A stretch of DNA of 20,150 bases from a virus: IMG/VR virus record IMGVR_UViG_3300037160_000057, positions 1 to 20,150 of that record, one strand, 5' to 3'. Made by a program: the position numbers and the translations under genes. Positions 7,161-13,371 of this stretch are shown here, one piece after another. The number at the start of each line of letters is the position of its first letter. Within the stretch, counting starts at the first letter, position 1. Under the pieces are notes generated by a model. It was not told the origin of the DNA. It was given only the letters and a program-made list of their open reading frames with translations, and searched no databases.

Positions 7161-7610
7161 ATGACTCAGCCAATCGCAGAAACCGGCGTACAGTGCGACG
7201 CCTATCTCAACGCGGGGACGTTTGCGGGGCCGGCCTGGGTTCTGATCGCCTCGGCCCGCGACGTGACGCTTCTGAACGAATATACGGAAGCGGACGCCTC
7301 GATCCGCGGCGACTCCGGCCTGGCCTCCACGCTCACCGGCCTGCAAAAGATCGGGGCCGATTTCGAGATTCTCTGGAAGCCCTCATCTCCAGAGTTCGCC
7401 CTGATGTTGGCGTGCTACCTGGGCCGGACGCCGTTGGAGTTTCTTTTCCTGGACGGTCCCGTTTCTGGAGGGTCGGGGGCGCAAGGTTTGCGCATGACCT
7501 GCTTGATAACGAAGTTCTCTCGCAAGGAGCCTCTGGACAATTCGGTCACGGCGGATATTTCCGTGCGGCGTACCATCAGCCTGAACCCTTCCACTTGGTA
7601 CACAGCATGA
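7161..7610 (+). CDS. Major tail tube protein (149 aa)
   Basis: Stacked-ring protein of the tail tube. Residues 1-60 hold WVLIASARDVTLLNEYTEAD, then ASIRGDSGLASTLTGL; the middle has a helix for SPEFALMLACYLG; the C-terminal part reads GAQGLRMTCLITKFSRKEPLD and ISVRRTISL. The order DVTL...EAD.S.RG...... 'FSRxEPLxxxxxxxxxxxPT/S' is a tube protein pattern I recall from planctomycete-type siphoviruses. The length (about 150) fits tube proteins without an extra Ig domain. AAGGGG (7147-7152) lies 8 bases before the start. It is followed by the tail assembly chaperone and tape measure, the normal tube-chaperone-tape order, which strongly supports the call. Confidence 0.72.
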   Translation: MTQPIAETGVQCDAYLNAGTFAGPAWVLIASARDVTLLNEYTEADASIRGDSGLASTLTGLQKIGADFEILWKPSSPEFALMLACYLGRTPLEFLFLDGPVSGGSGAQGLRMTCLITKFSRKEPLDNSVTADISVRRTISLNPSTWYTA

Positions 7611-8080
7611 AATCGTTCAAGGACACCAAGGGCCGCACTTGGCTCCTGACAATCACCGTCGCCGCCGTCAAGCGCGCGAAGTCGCTCACGGGCGTGGATT
7701 TGTACACGCTGCCGGACGACGGCTTGAAGCCGCTCGCGGAACTGATGCGTGACGTGGTGAAGCTGGTGGACGTGCTGTTTGTGTTGGCACGCGACCCCAA
7801 CGGCGGGCCGCCGACTTCGGACGAGGACTTCGCCGAGGGCCTGGCCGGGGATGCGTTGGGCGATGCGTCCGACGCCTTTGTGGAGGCGCTCATTGATTTT
7901 TTCCCCAGGGCGGGAGCGAGGAAAGCTCTCACGGCGGTTCAGAGCAAGGCGCAGCAGGTGCGGGAAGTGATGCTTCGGAACGCGATGAAGGATCTAGAGA
8001 AGATCGACCCGGAGGATCTGGCACAGAAGATATTGGCTGGGAAAGCGTCGTCTGGAAAATCGCCGGCCGACTCGGAATAG
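7607..8080 (+). CDS. Tail assembly chaperone, short (zero-frame) product, lambda gpG-like
   Basis: Starts at the ATG overlapping the tube gene stop (ATGA); a longer in-frame ORF from 7193 only shadows the tube gene. The 157-residue product is mostly helical: MKSFKDTKGRTWLLTITVAA, a helix KRAKSLTGVDLYTLP, a hydrophobic stretch VVKLVDVLFVLARDP, then DEDFAEGLAGDALGDASDAF and VEALIDFFP. Residues 1-100 match chaperone-type proteins I recall upstream of tape measures. The sequence contains a slippery run at codons 97-100 (D-F-F-P). Ribosomes staying in frame finish with a helical basic/acidic tail ending ADSE; those slipping -1 make the longer form. Such chaperones normally coat the tape measure during assembly and leave before the virion is complete. 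Confidence 0.72.
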   Translation: MKSFKDTKGRTWLLTITVAAVKRAKSLTGVDLYTLPDDGLKPLAELMRDVVKLVDVLFVLARDPNGGPPTSDEDFAEGLAGDALGDASDAFVEALIDFFPRAGARKALTAVQSKAQQVREVMLRNAMKDLEKIDPEDLAQKILAGKASSGKSPADSE

Positions 8081-8310
8081 ACCCCGAGCCGCGGTCGTTG
8101 CGTGAGCTGTGCTGGATGGACGCGGCGAGGCAGGAGGCGGACTGGAACCACACGGCGTTGCTGGCGTGCCTCTTGTTCAACGCGAACCGCGACCCGAAGA
8201 AAACCGCAGCCGCGACGCCGGCGACCTTCAACCCCTACTCGCCGCGACCGAAGCGGATAGAAACGCCCAAGGTAAGGTTGCGCGACCTGAAGTCAGCGTA
8301 TGTGAGGTGA
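7607..8310 (+). CDS. Tail assembly chaperone, -1 frameshift extension product, lambda gpGT-like
   Basis: Fusion product of about 234 residues: 99-100 codons in the starting frame, then a -1 shift at 7897-7906 into the frame that runs open from 7897 to the TGA at 8308-8310. The extension begins with a Gly/Ser/Glu-rich linker where both frames overlap. It then has a compact conserved-looking domain starting about 8036 (WESVVWKIAGRLGIDPEPRS), followed by LRELCWMDAARQEADWNHTA, LLACLLFNANRDPKK and FNPYSPRPKRIETPK. That domain begins upstream of any ATG or GTG in its frame (first candidates are TTG 8098 and ATG 8122), so independent translation would truncate it. Position between tube and tape measure is exactly that of lambda G/GT. 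Extension proteins in this position typically recruit tape measure and tube. Confidence 0.72.
7882..7930 (+). other. Programmed -1 ribosomal frameshift signal (SD-like element, slippery run, hairpin)
   Basis: Three parts in order. GGAGG at 7882-7886 ends 10 bases before the slippery run, the distance at which SD-like elements stimulate -1 shifts in dnaX-type sites. TTTTTTCCCC at 7897-7906 supplies two in-phase slippery heptamers, T TTT TTC (7897-7903) and T TTC CCC (7900-7906), read in the chaperone frame as GAT TTT TTC CCC. A hairpin follows after 5 bases: GGGAGC (7912-7917) with GCTCTC (7925-7930), six pairs including one G-U, loop of 7. The -1 frame has a TGA just before the run (7894-7896) and is then open to 8307. 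Confidence 0.75.
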
Positions 8311-8313
8311 ACG

Positions 8314-9987
8314 ATGGCGGGCAACCAGACTCAGATTCGGGCCGGCAAAGCGTTCGTCGAGCTCGGCACGAAAGACGACAAGCTGCGCGAAGGCTTGAAG
8401 AAAGCCAAAGAGCGTTTGGAAAAGTGGGGCGAGTCAATCCGCGGCGTCGGCGAACGGCTCGCTGGGCTGGGCGCGGCAGGCATCGCCAGCCTGGGCGGTC
8501 TGTCGGTCCACTTCGCCGACGCGGCTGTCGATGCCAATAACCTGTCGATACGCACGGGTGTAGCGCTCGAGGAGATCCAGGCGCTCGCCGGGGCCGCCGG
8601 CGGCGTCGAGGTCCTGGAGCATGCGTTCGACAAGATCGCTGAGAAAATCGACGAGGCAAGGCAGGGCGGGGGCGAAGCGGCGAACGCCTTTGCGCGTCTG
8701 CATCTCTCGGTGGGGCAGCTGCTGAAACTGCGGCCCGACGAACAATTCAAACTCGTCGCTGAGCAGCTGGCCAATTTGAAAGACAAGGCGGCGCAAACCA
8801 ACCTCGTCAAGCAGATTTTCGGCCGCGGCGGCGCCGAGCTGATTCCGCTCCTAACGAAAGGCGCGAAAGGCATTGAGGAGCTGGAAAAGCGGTTTAAGGC
8901 GCATCACACCATTTTCACCCAGGCGGATGTGGCGACGGCCAAGGCGTTCAAGCTCACGATGTCCGACCTGACAGGCGACCTGGAGCGCGTCGGCCTCGCC
9001 ATCGGCAAGGCGGTCCTGCCCTACCTGGAAATGTGGGTGACAAAGCTGGTTCCCGTCATTGATTCAGCCGTGAAATGGATCGACACGAATCAGGAGCTGA
9101 TCGTCAACGTGGCCGAATGGGCCGGCGCCGCCGTCGCGGGCGGCATCGCTCTCATCGGGCTGGGGTATGCGTTTTCCTACCTCGCCATGCGCGTCGGCGT
9201 CGCGTATCAAATTCTGTCCTTCGCGCTGGGATCGTGGATGCTGCTGCCGGCCTTGGCGGTCGGGGGGATCGCTGCCGTGCTTTACTTCGCCGGAGCGTTC
9301 GACGCCTCGATGGGGGACGTGAAAGAGTCCTGGGGCGGCGTGGTGGATGCGATCCGGGCGGGGGACTTGGAGCTGGCGTGGAAGGTCGTCATTGCCGGGG
9401 GGAAGGCCATCTGGCTCGACTTCCGCAACTGGCTTGCCGATACCTGGGACGCTATGGTTTTGGTCGCGTTTAACGCGGGAAACGAGATCGAGCGGAGCTG
9501 GAACGACACGATTACGAATCTCAAAATCGGCTGGGAAGGTCTGCAGGAAGCGATCGGCCTGGCAAGCAAAGCCGCCGCCGATCAAGAGTACAAACGCCTC
9601 GACGATGAGCTGCGGGCAAACGACGCAAACGCCGACGCCAAGATTGATGCGCTAACGAAGGTTCAGGGGGCAGCCAAGGACGCTCGCCAAAAGGAGTTGG
9701 ACGACGTGCAAGGCGAATTGCACGGGCTGACCCAGAAGGCGGCGAAGGAGGCGGCGGCGGCGAAGGCGCCCAAGGAAATGCCGGCTTTCACGCTGCCGGG
9801 TTTGCCGCAGCCGGCCGGAATGCACGGCGAATCGGTCGGCTCGTTTAGCGCGGCGGCGGCGGGCGGGTTAGGGCTGGGCACCAGCACAACAGGATACCTG
9901 CAATCGACCGCGCAGGCAACGCAGGCGACGGCGACGAACACGGCGGCGATAGCGGCGGTAATCGGGTCTGTTTTCGCGGTGGCGTAA
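8314..9987 (+). CDS. Tail tape measure protein (557 aa)
   Basis: Sets tail length and is probably ejected with DNA. Start has GAGG (8304-8307) six bases upstream. Residues 1-60 are a charged helix (FVELGTKDDKLREGLKKAKE, RLEKWGESIRGVGERLAG), typical of tape measures. Residues about 70-110 include NNLSIRTGVALEEIQALAGA, the small motif seen in many tape proteins; about 120-230 has the pattern 'LRPDEQFKLVAEQLANLKDK' to 'RGGAELIPLL'. A hydrophobic region at about 266-330 (WAGAAVAGGIALIGLGYAF, LLPALAVGGIAAVLYFAGAF) could insert in the host membrane. Then Trp-rich helices, a charged helix (YKRLDDELRANDANADAKID), and an Ala/Gly/Thr-rich tail. 557 residues is short; at the usual ~0.15 nm per residue it implies a tail near 80 nm (inference). 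Confidence 0.82.
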   Translation: MAGNQTQIRAGKAFVELGTKDDKLREGLKKAKERLEKWGESIRGVGERLAGLGAAGIASLGGLSVHFADAAVDANNLSIRTGVALEEIQALAGAAGGVEVLEHAFDKIAEKIDEARQGGGEAANAFARLHLSVGQLLKLRPDEQFKLVAEQLANLKDKAAQTNLVKQIFGRGGAELIPLLTKGAKGIEELEKRFKAHHTIFTQADVATAKAFKLTMSDLTGDLERVGLAIGKAVLPYLEMWVTKLVPVIDSAVKWIDTNQELIVNVAEWAGAAVAGGIALIGLGYAFSYLAMRVGVAYQILSFALGSWMLLPALAVGGIAAVLYFAGAFDASMGDVKESWGGVVDAIRAGDLELAWKVVIAGGKAIWLDFRNWLADTWDAMVLVAFNAGNEIERSWNDTITNLKIGWEGLQEAIGLASKAAADQEYKRLDDELRANDANADAKIDALTKVQGAAKDARQKELDDVQGELHGLTQKAAKEAAAAKAPKEMPAFTLPGLPQPAGMHGESVGSFSAAAAGGLGLGTSTTGYLQSTAQATQATATNTAAIAAVIGSVFAVA

Positions 9988-9988
9988 T

Positions 9989-10837
9989 ATGGCATTCAAC
10001 ACGGCTTGGCAGGAGAAAATGGAGTCGCGGCCGGCCAACATCGGCCGGGCCGAGCAGAGCGCCGACCTCCTTTTCATCGGCCAAAACACTGCCGCCGTCG
10101 ATGACGACCTCGACGCGAACCAATCCCTGATATCCATTCTGCCGCTGGTCTATCCCGGAGCCGGCTACGCTCTGTTGACGTTCCAGGGCTACCAAATCAC
10201 CAACGCGGGGGGGGGAGTTTGGCAGGCGACGGCCCATTACACCCGGCAAGCCAACCTGTTCACGTTCGAGATCGGCGGCGCGAGCCAGACAATCACGCAA
10301 TCGTTACAGACCTTCAACCGCTACGCGCCCGCGGGTCAGACCGCGCCCAACTTCAACGGCGCGATTGGAGTGGACCAAGATAAAATCAAGGGCGTGGAGA
10401 TTCAGACGCCGACGTTTGAGTGGGAAGAAACGTACCATTTCAACCCGGCATTCATAACTCAGGATTACTACGTGCGGCTGGCAAACCTCAAAACCACCCC
10501 CATGAACCAGGCGTCGTTTCGGGGATTTGCCGCATCCGAAGTATTGTTTCAGGGGGCGCGTGGTTCGCAGAAAGGAATTGAAGACACTGAGATAACGTTT
10601 AAGTTTTCCCGCCAAGCGACGCGGGAGAACTTTGTAATCGGTAGGGCGAATCCTGACGGCACGCCGATGGCCGGCTCTATCCTGGTCGCTCTCAAGAACG
10701 GCTGGGACTATATGTGGATCTTATACCAGCCGACTATGGACACTGTGACCAGCGTGATGGTCCAACGACCCGTCGCGGTGTACATCGAGCAAGTCTATTT
10801 GACGGGCGACTTTACCGTCCTCGGCATAGGGAGCTGA
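9989..10837 (+). CDS. Putative distal tail / baseplate protein following tape measure (282 aa)
   Basis: Starts one base after the tape measure stop. Beta-rich protein with a probable N-terminal domain (NIGRAEQSADLLFIGQNTAA, then YALLTFQGYQITNAGGGVW) and a second domain containing VEIQTPTFEWEETYHFNP, NQASFRGFAASEVLFQGARG, TEITFKFSRQATRENF and GWDYMWILYQPTMD, ending RPVAVYIEQVYLTGDFTVLG. The motif order 'ETYHF... FRGFAAxEVLFQGAxGS... ITFxFxxxxN... GWDYxWVxY... RPVAVYxExVYxxGDFxxLGxG' is one I recall for proteins placed right after tape measures in planctomycete-type phages. By gene order it would be the distal tail or hub component joining tube to adhesion proteins; no enzyme motif is visible. 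Confidence 0.6.
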   Translation: MAFNTAWQEKMESRPANIGRAEQSADLLFIGQNTAAVDDDLDANQSLISILPLVYPGAGYALLTFQGYQITNAGGGVWQATAHYTRQANLFTFEIGGASQTITQSLQTFNRYAPAGQTAPNFNGAIGVDQDKIKGVEIQTPTFEWEETYHFNPAFITQDYYVRLANLKTTPMNQASFRGFAASEVLFQGARGSQKGIEDTEITFKFSRQATRENFVIGRANPDGTPMAGSILVALKNGWDYMWILYQPTMDTVTSVMVQRPVAVYIEQVYLTGDFTVLGIGS

Positions 10838-10839
10838 CC

Positions 10840-11034
10840 ATGCAGCAAAAGACCGAACATGAGGCGTTAGCGATGGCATTTGTGGCCATGTCGGACATGC
10901 TGAGCTACCTTAGCGTGCCGATGACTTTGGAGCAAAAGAAGGACGCCAAGCGGAAATTGCGAATGGCGATGGACGCGGCGGAGGCGCACTTTTGCCCCGA
11001 CGAGCCGGCGGCGTTTTATCAAGTGGTGGAATAA
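10840..11034 (+). CDS. Small helical hypothetical protein (64 aa)
   Basis: Short gene 2 bases after the previous stop, with GGGAG about 6-10 bases before ATG 10840; a longer in-frame ORF from 10714 only overlaps the previous gene. The product is helical and Met-rich (ALAMAFVAMSDMLSYLSVPM, then LEQKKDAKRKLRMAMDAAEA), ending in a short acidic tail. Its stop shares a base with the next start (TAATG). No family recognised. Confidence 0.6.
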   Translation: MQQKTEHEALAMAFVAMSDMLSYLSVPMTLEQKKDAKRKLRMAMDAAEAHFCPDEPAAFYQVVE

Positions 11035-12026
11035 TGCCAGGCGACGAGTTCCGGAAAAAACTGAGCGGTCAGGTCTGGCGCCCCGGCTCTCACGCCCTCA
11101 ATTCCATGATGGACGCGGCGGCCGACGCGAAGGCGGCGCGGGCGCCTTCGTTCCATTCGCCGGCCGTCGATCAATTTTACCAGAGCGGCATCGTCAAGGT
11201 TCTCAACACGACGGGCCAGCCCATACCGCGATTCGGAGTGCTGGGAATCACCGGGCCGATCATCACGCCGGCGGCCAACCTGGACGAGTTCCAGCGGCAA
11301 GTTGCGCTGAACGGGACGACGCCAGCGGCTGCGCAAGCGGGCAATTTCGCCGTAATGATGGATGCCGTTCCGGCCGGCTGGATTGGCCGGGGCGTCGTCA
11401 GCGGCGTAACCCCGTGTCAGGTCAAGGTAGGGTCGGGCGGGTTCGCGGACCTGCTGGCCGGCGACGTAACGCAGCTTCAGCAGCAGGGCGGCGGCGGGGC
11501 GCAAATCCTGTGGCAAGACCCGGCCGTTTCGGTCGGGGGAACGGCGTGGGCCGTGGTGCGGATAGGAGCGTCGGGCAAAGGAGGTCTGATCGGCTGCTCG
11601 CTTTTGGGTGATACTGCCAGCTACGCCAGCACCCCCATCGTTTGGACTCCGAGCAACAACACTGCCCCGCCTGGGCTGTATGACACGTCGGGGTTCGTCG
11701 CCGCCGCGACGCCGGCCGTCATTACTATTCCGACGGATGGACTGTATACGGTCCACGTTGCGGCATTCTTGGGTGACACGACCATTTCGTCCGGGCAGCC
11801 CTTCATAGGGTACCTGACCCTCGGCCTCGACTCGTACAGCTTGGCAGCGTGCCCGCTTTATGCCCCTAGCGGGTTCAGTGCGTCGGGGCTAGTAGTGGGC
11901 GAGAAAACCCGTTGGTTCACCAAGGGGAGTACGTTTAGCGTGGGCTACTCAATCGCGCCGGTCAGCGCAAATCCGCAGATTCTCGCGCCGACCGGCGCCG
12001 CCCTGACCATATCCAAGATCGGCTAA
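11034..12026 (+). CDS. Virion protein with C-terminal C1q/TNF-like jelly-roll domain (330 aa)
   Basis: An in-frame ATG at 10992 exists, but ATG 11034 overlaps the previous stop (TAATG) with GGTGGAA upstream, so it is preferred. Residues about 40-195 carry VKVLNTTGQPIPRFGVLGIT, DEFQRQVALNGTTP, GWIGRGVVSGVTPCQVKV and GAQILWQDPAVS.. TAWAVVRIG, a pattern I recall from planctomycete-phage structural proteins following the baseplate gene. Residues about 195-330 look like a C1q/TNF-type jelly roll: DTSGFVAAATPAVITIPTDG, LYTVHVAAFLGD, FIGYLTLGLDSYS, TRWFTKGSTFSVGYSI and a final strand AALTISKIG. Such domains often trimerise and act in receptor or surface contact. Tail-tip adhesion is the likely job, by inference. 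Confidence 0.6.
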   Translation: MPGDEFRKKLSGQVWRPGSHALNSMMDAAADAKAARAPSFHSPAVDQFYQSGIVKVLNTTGQPIPRFGVLGITGPIITPAANLDEFQRQVALNGTTPAAAQAGNFAVMMDAVPAGWIGRGVVSGVTPCQVKVGSGGFADLLAGDVTQLQQQGGGGAQILWQDPAVSVGGTAWAVVRIGASGKGGLIGCSLLGDTASYASTPIVWTPSNNTAPPGLYDTSGFVAAATPAVITIPTDGLYTVHVAAFLGDTTISSGQPFIGYLTLGLDSYSLAACPLYAPSGFSASGLVVGEKTRWFTKGSTFSVGYSIAPVSANPQILAPTGAALTISKIG

Positions 12027-12035
12027 CCGGTCGGC

Positions 12036-12064
12036 TTGTCCCTCGCATGACGTTTCGGTATGAT
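12036..12064 (+). promoter_or_regulatory. Candidate sigma70-type promoter
   Basis: In the 78-base gap after the 330-residue gene, TTGTCC (12036-12041) and TATGAT (12059-12064) are separated by exactly 17 bases: 4/6 match to TTGACA and 5/6 match to TATAAT. Transcription would start near 12071 and leave a short leader before ATG 12105. This is one of the few gaps of this size in the window. Host sigma preferences are unknown, so it stays a candidate. Confidence 0.4.
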
Positions 12065-12104
12065 GGGCGCTAACAGCACCCAACCTCGGCAAGGTGTCAG
12101 CGGT

Positions 12105-12434
12105 ATGAAGCTCAACTACAAGATTCTTGGCCGGCGTCCTCTCGGTGAAATCGTCGTCAGTCAGGACGGCGCCCGCAAGGTGGTGATCGAGGCCGTGAGC
12201 GTGGAGTGGAGGCACGACGACGGCCCCATTTCTGACACGGTGATGATGCCGACGAACCACCCGCCTATTCGACCCGAAGACCCGCCGATTCAGTACGCCG
12301 AAACGAAAGCCGGCGAACGCACCGTCATCCTCGATCAAATCAACGTGCCGACCGGAACGCCGGATAGCGTTGTGGCGATGATTCTCGAAGAAAAGCGAAC
12401 GGCGCTGGCGACGTGCCTGCGCATCGAACCGTGA
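12105..12434 (+). CDS. Hypothetical protein, first gene after candidate promoter (109 aa)
   Basis: An in-frame ATG at 12060 lies on the -10 of the candidate promoter and has no ribosome-binding site, while ATG 12105 has AAGGTG (12090-12095) 9 bases upstream, so 12105 is chosen. The product has beta-like N-terminal strands (MKLNYKILGRRPLGEIVVSQ, then RKVVIEAVSVEW) and helices at the end (SVVAMILEEKRTALATCLR). A proline-rich middle contains TNHPPIRPEDPPIQY. Not recognised; it lies among probable virion-surface genes. Confidence 0.6.
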   Translation: MKLNYKILGRRPLGEIVVSQDGARKVVIEAVSVEWRHDDGPISDTVMMPTNHPPIRPEDPPIQYAETKAGERTVILDQINVPTGTPDSVVAMILEEKRTALATCLRIEP

Positions 12435-12454
12435 ACCGTTAAGAGGGGACCGCA

Positions 12455-12931
12455 ATGGCAGCCGCCGCAAGTCGGGTCTACGTCGTATCCATGACGCGCG
12501 TCAGCGTCAGCGGAGCGATCACGCTTCTCCAGATCAAGGCCGGGGCGACCGTGCCTCTGCAAATCATCCGTATGGTCATCGGGCAAACCAGCTCGACGAC
12601 CAGCACGCAGCAAGCCGTGCAGATCAACCGCAAGTCGGCGGCGGCGACCGTGACGACTTTCACGCCGGTCATCACCGGACCTGTGACGGACCCCGCGGCG
12701 TCGGCGGTGGGAGGCACCTCGGCAACCGGTACCAATGCCTCGGCCGAGGGCACCGACAGCGGCATCGTGAAGCAGGACGTTTTCAATTACCTGAACGGCT
12801 GGCAGTTCTTGCCGACGCCGAAGGAATACACCTTCGTGGACGCTGCAAGCATCCTGGGCCTCAAGCTGCCCGTGGCGCCGGGTTCCTCGACGACTTTCAC
12901 GGCAGATGCTGTAATGGAGGAGTTGGCATAG
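12455..12931 (+). CDS. Putative virion-associated beta protein (158 aa)
   Basis: AGAGGGG about 6-12 bases upstream supports the start. The N-terminus VYVVSMTRVSVSGAITLLQI followed by TVPLQIIRMVIGQTSSTTS and AVQINRKSAAATVTTF recalls a widespread phage family with a beta-sandwich body (an axial strand, then 'RMxIGQT' and 'QINR' patterns). Later WQFLPTPKEYTFV and a terminal strand STTFTADAVMEEL. These proteins are commonly encoded among virion surface genes, but no precise function is known. Its stop TAG overlaps the next start GTG by one base. Confidence 0.6.
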   Translation: MAAAASRVYVVSMTRVSVSGAITLLQIKAGATVPLQIIRMVIGQTSSTTSTQQAVQINRKSAAATVTTFTPVITGPVTDPAASAVGGTSATGTNASAEGTDSGIVKQDVFNYLNGWQFLPTPKEYTFVDAASILGLKLPVAPGSSTTFTADAVMEELA

Positions 12932-13359
12932 TGCTGGACTATCATATCCGGATTGAGGTCGAGGACGGTCAGCGTCATCTGCTGATCGCCCTCGGTCGCA
13001 GTTGTGAGTACATTGGCGTCCATTGGCAGGACGCCTTCGCGCTGGCCGAAACGCTGGACCTGGCTATCACCGACATCACCGACCCTTTGGATGTGATTTC
13101 CGTCGGCGAACTGGACCGGGAGGCGAGTCAGGTCAAGCTCAACCACCGCGGCGAAATGGTCTTCGTTTTCTTCGCGTGGACGGATAGGTTGCGGTTTTCC
13201 TGGCGGCCGGCGTCGCTCTTCCGCGACGCGCTGAAGAAGGTCGCGCAAGACGCGCAGCTGGCCGGCAAGGGCGTCCACCTGGTCTACAATCAGTACGGCA
13301 TGATCCGCCGGCTCTTCAACCGCAAGACCGGCTGCACACAGCACATTCCAGGTAGGTAG
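12931..13359 (+). CDS. Hypothetical protein (142 aa)
   Basis: Starts at GTG overlapping the previous stop; GGAGG about 8-12 bases upstream (12916-12920) supports it. The sequence is mixed alpha/beta: YHIRIEVEDGQRHLLIALGR, then a helix WQDAFALAETLDLAI, a beta stretch LNHRGEMVFVFFAWTDR and a C-terminal helix RDALKKVAQDAQLA followed by LVYNQYGMIRRLFNRKTG. The last basic segment may bind a partner or nucleic acid. No family recognised; translational coupling to the preceding virion-type gene suggests they act together. Confidence 0.58.
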   Translation: MLDYHIRIEVEDGQRHLLIALGRSCEYIGVHWQDAFALAETLDLAITDITDPLDVISVGELDREASQVKLNHRGEMVFVFFAWTDRLRFSWRPASLFRDALKKVAQDAQLAGKGVHLVYNQYGMIRRLFNRKTGCTQHIPGR

Positions 13360-13371
13360 CTCAGGAGTGCC

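Noticed and set aside
7193-7606. Long in-frame upstream extension of the tail chaperone
   Set aside because: It lies in another frame of the tube gene, reads as Arg/Gly-rich shadow sequence, and the ATG at 7607 has the typical ATGA overlap.
8098-8310. Separate small gene starting at TTG 8098 between chaperone and tape measure
   Set aside because: The conserved-looking domain extends upstream of 8098 in the same frame, and a frameshift signal explains its expression better.
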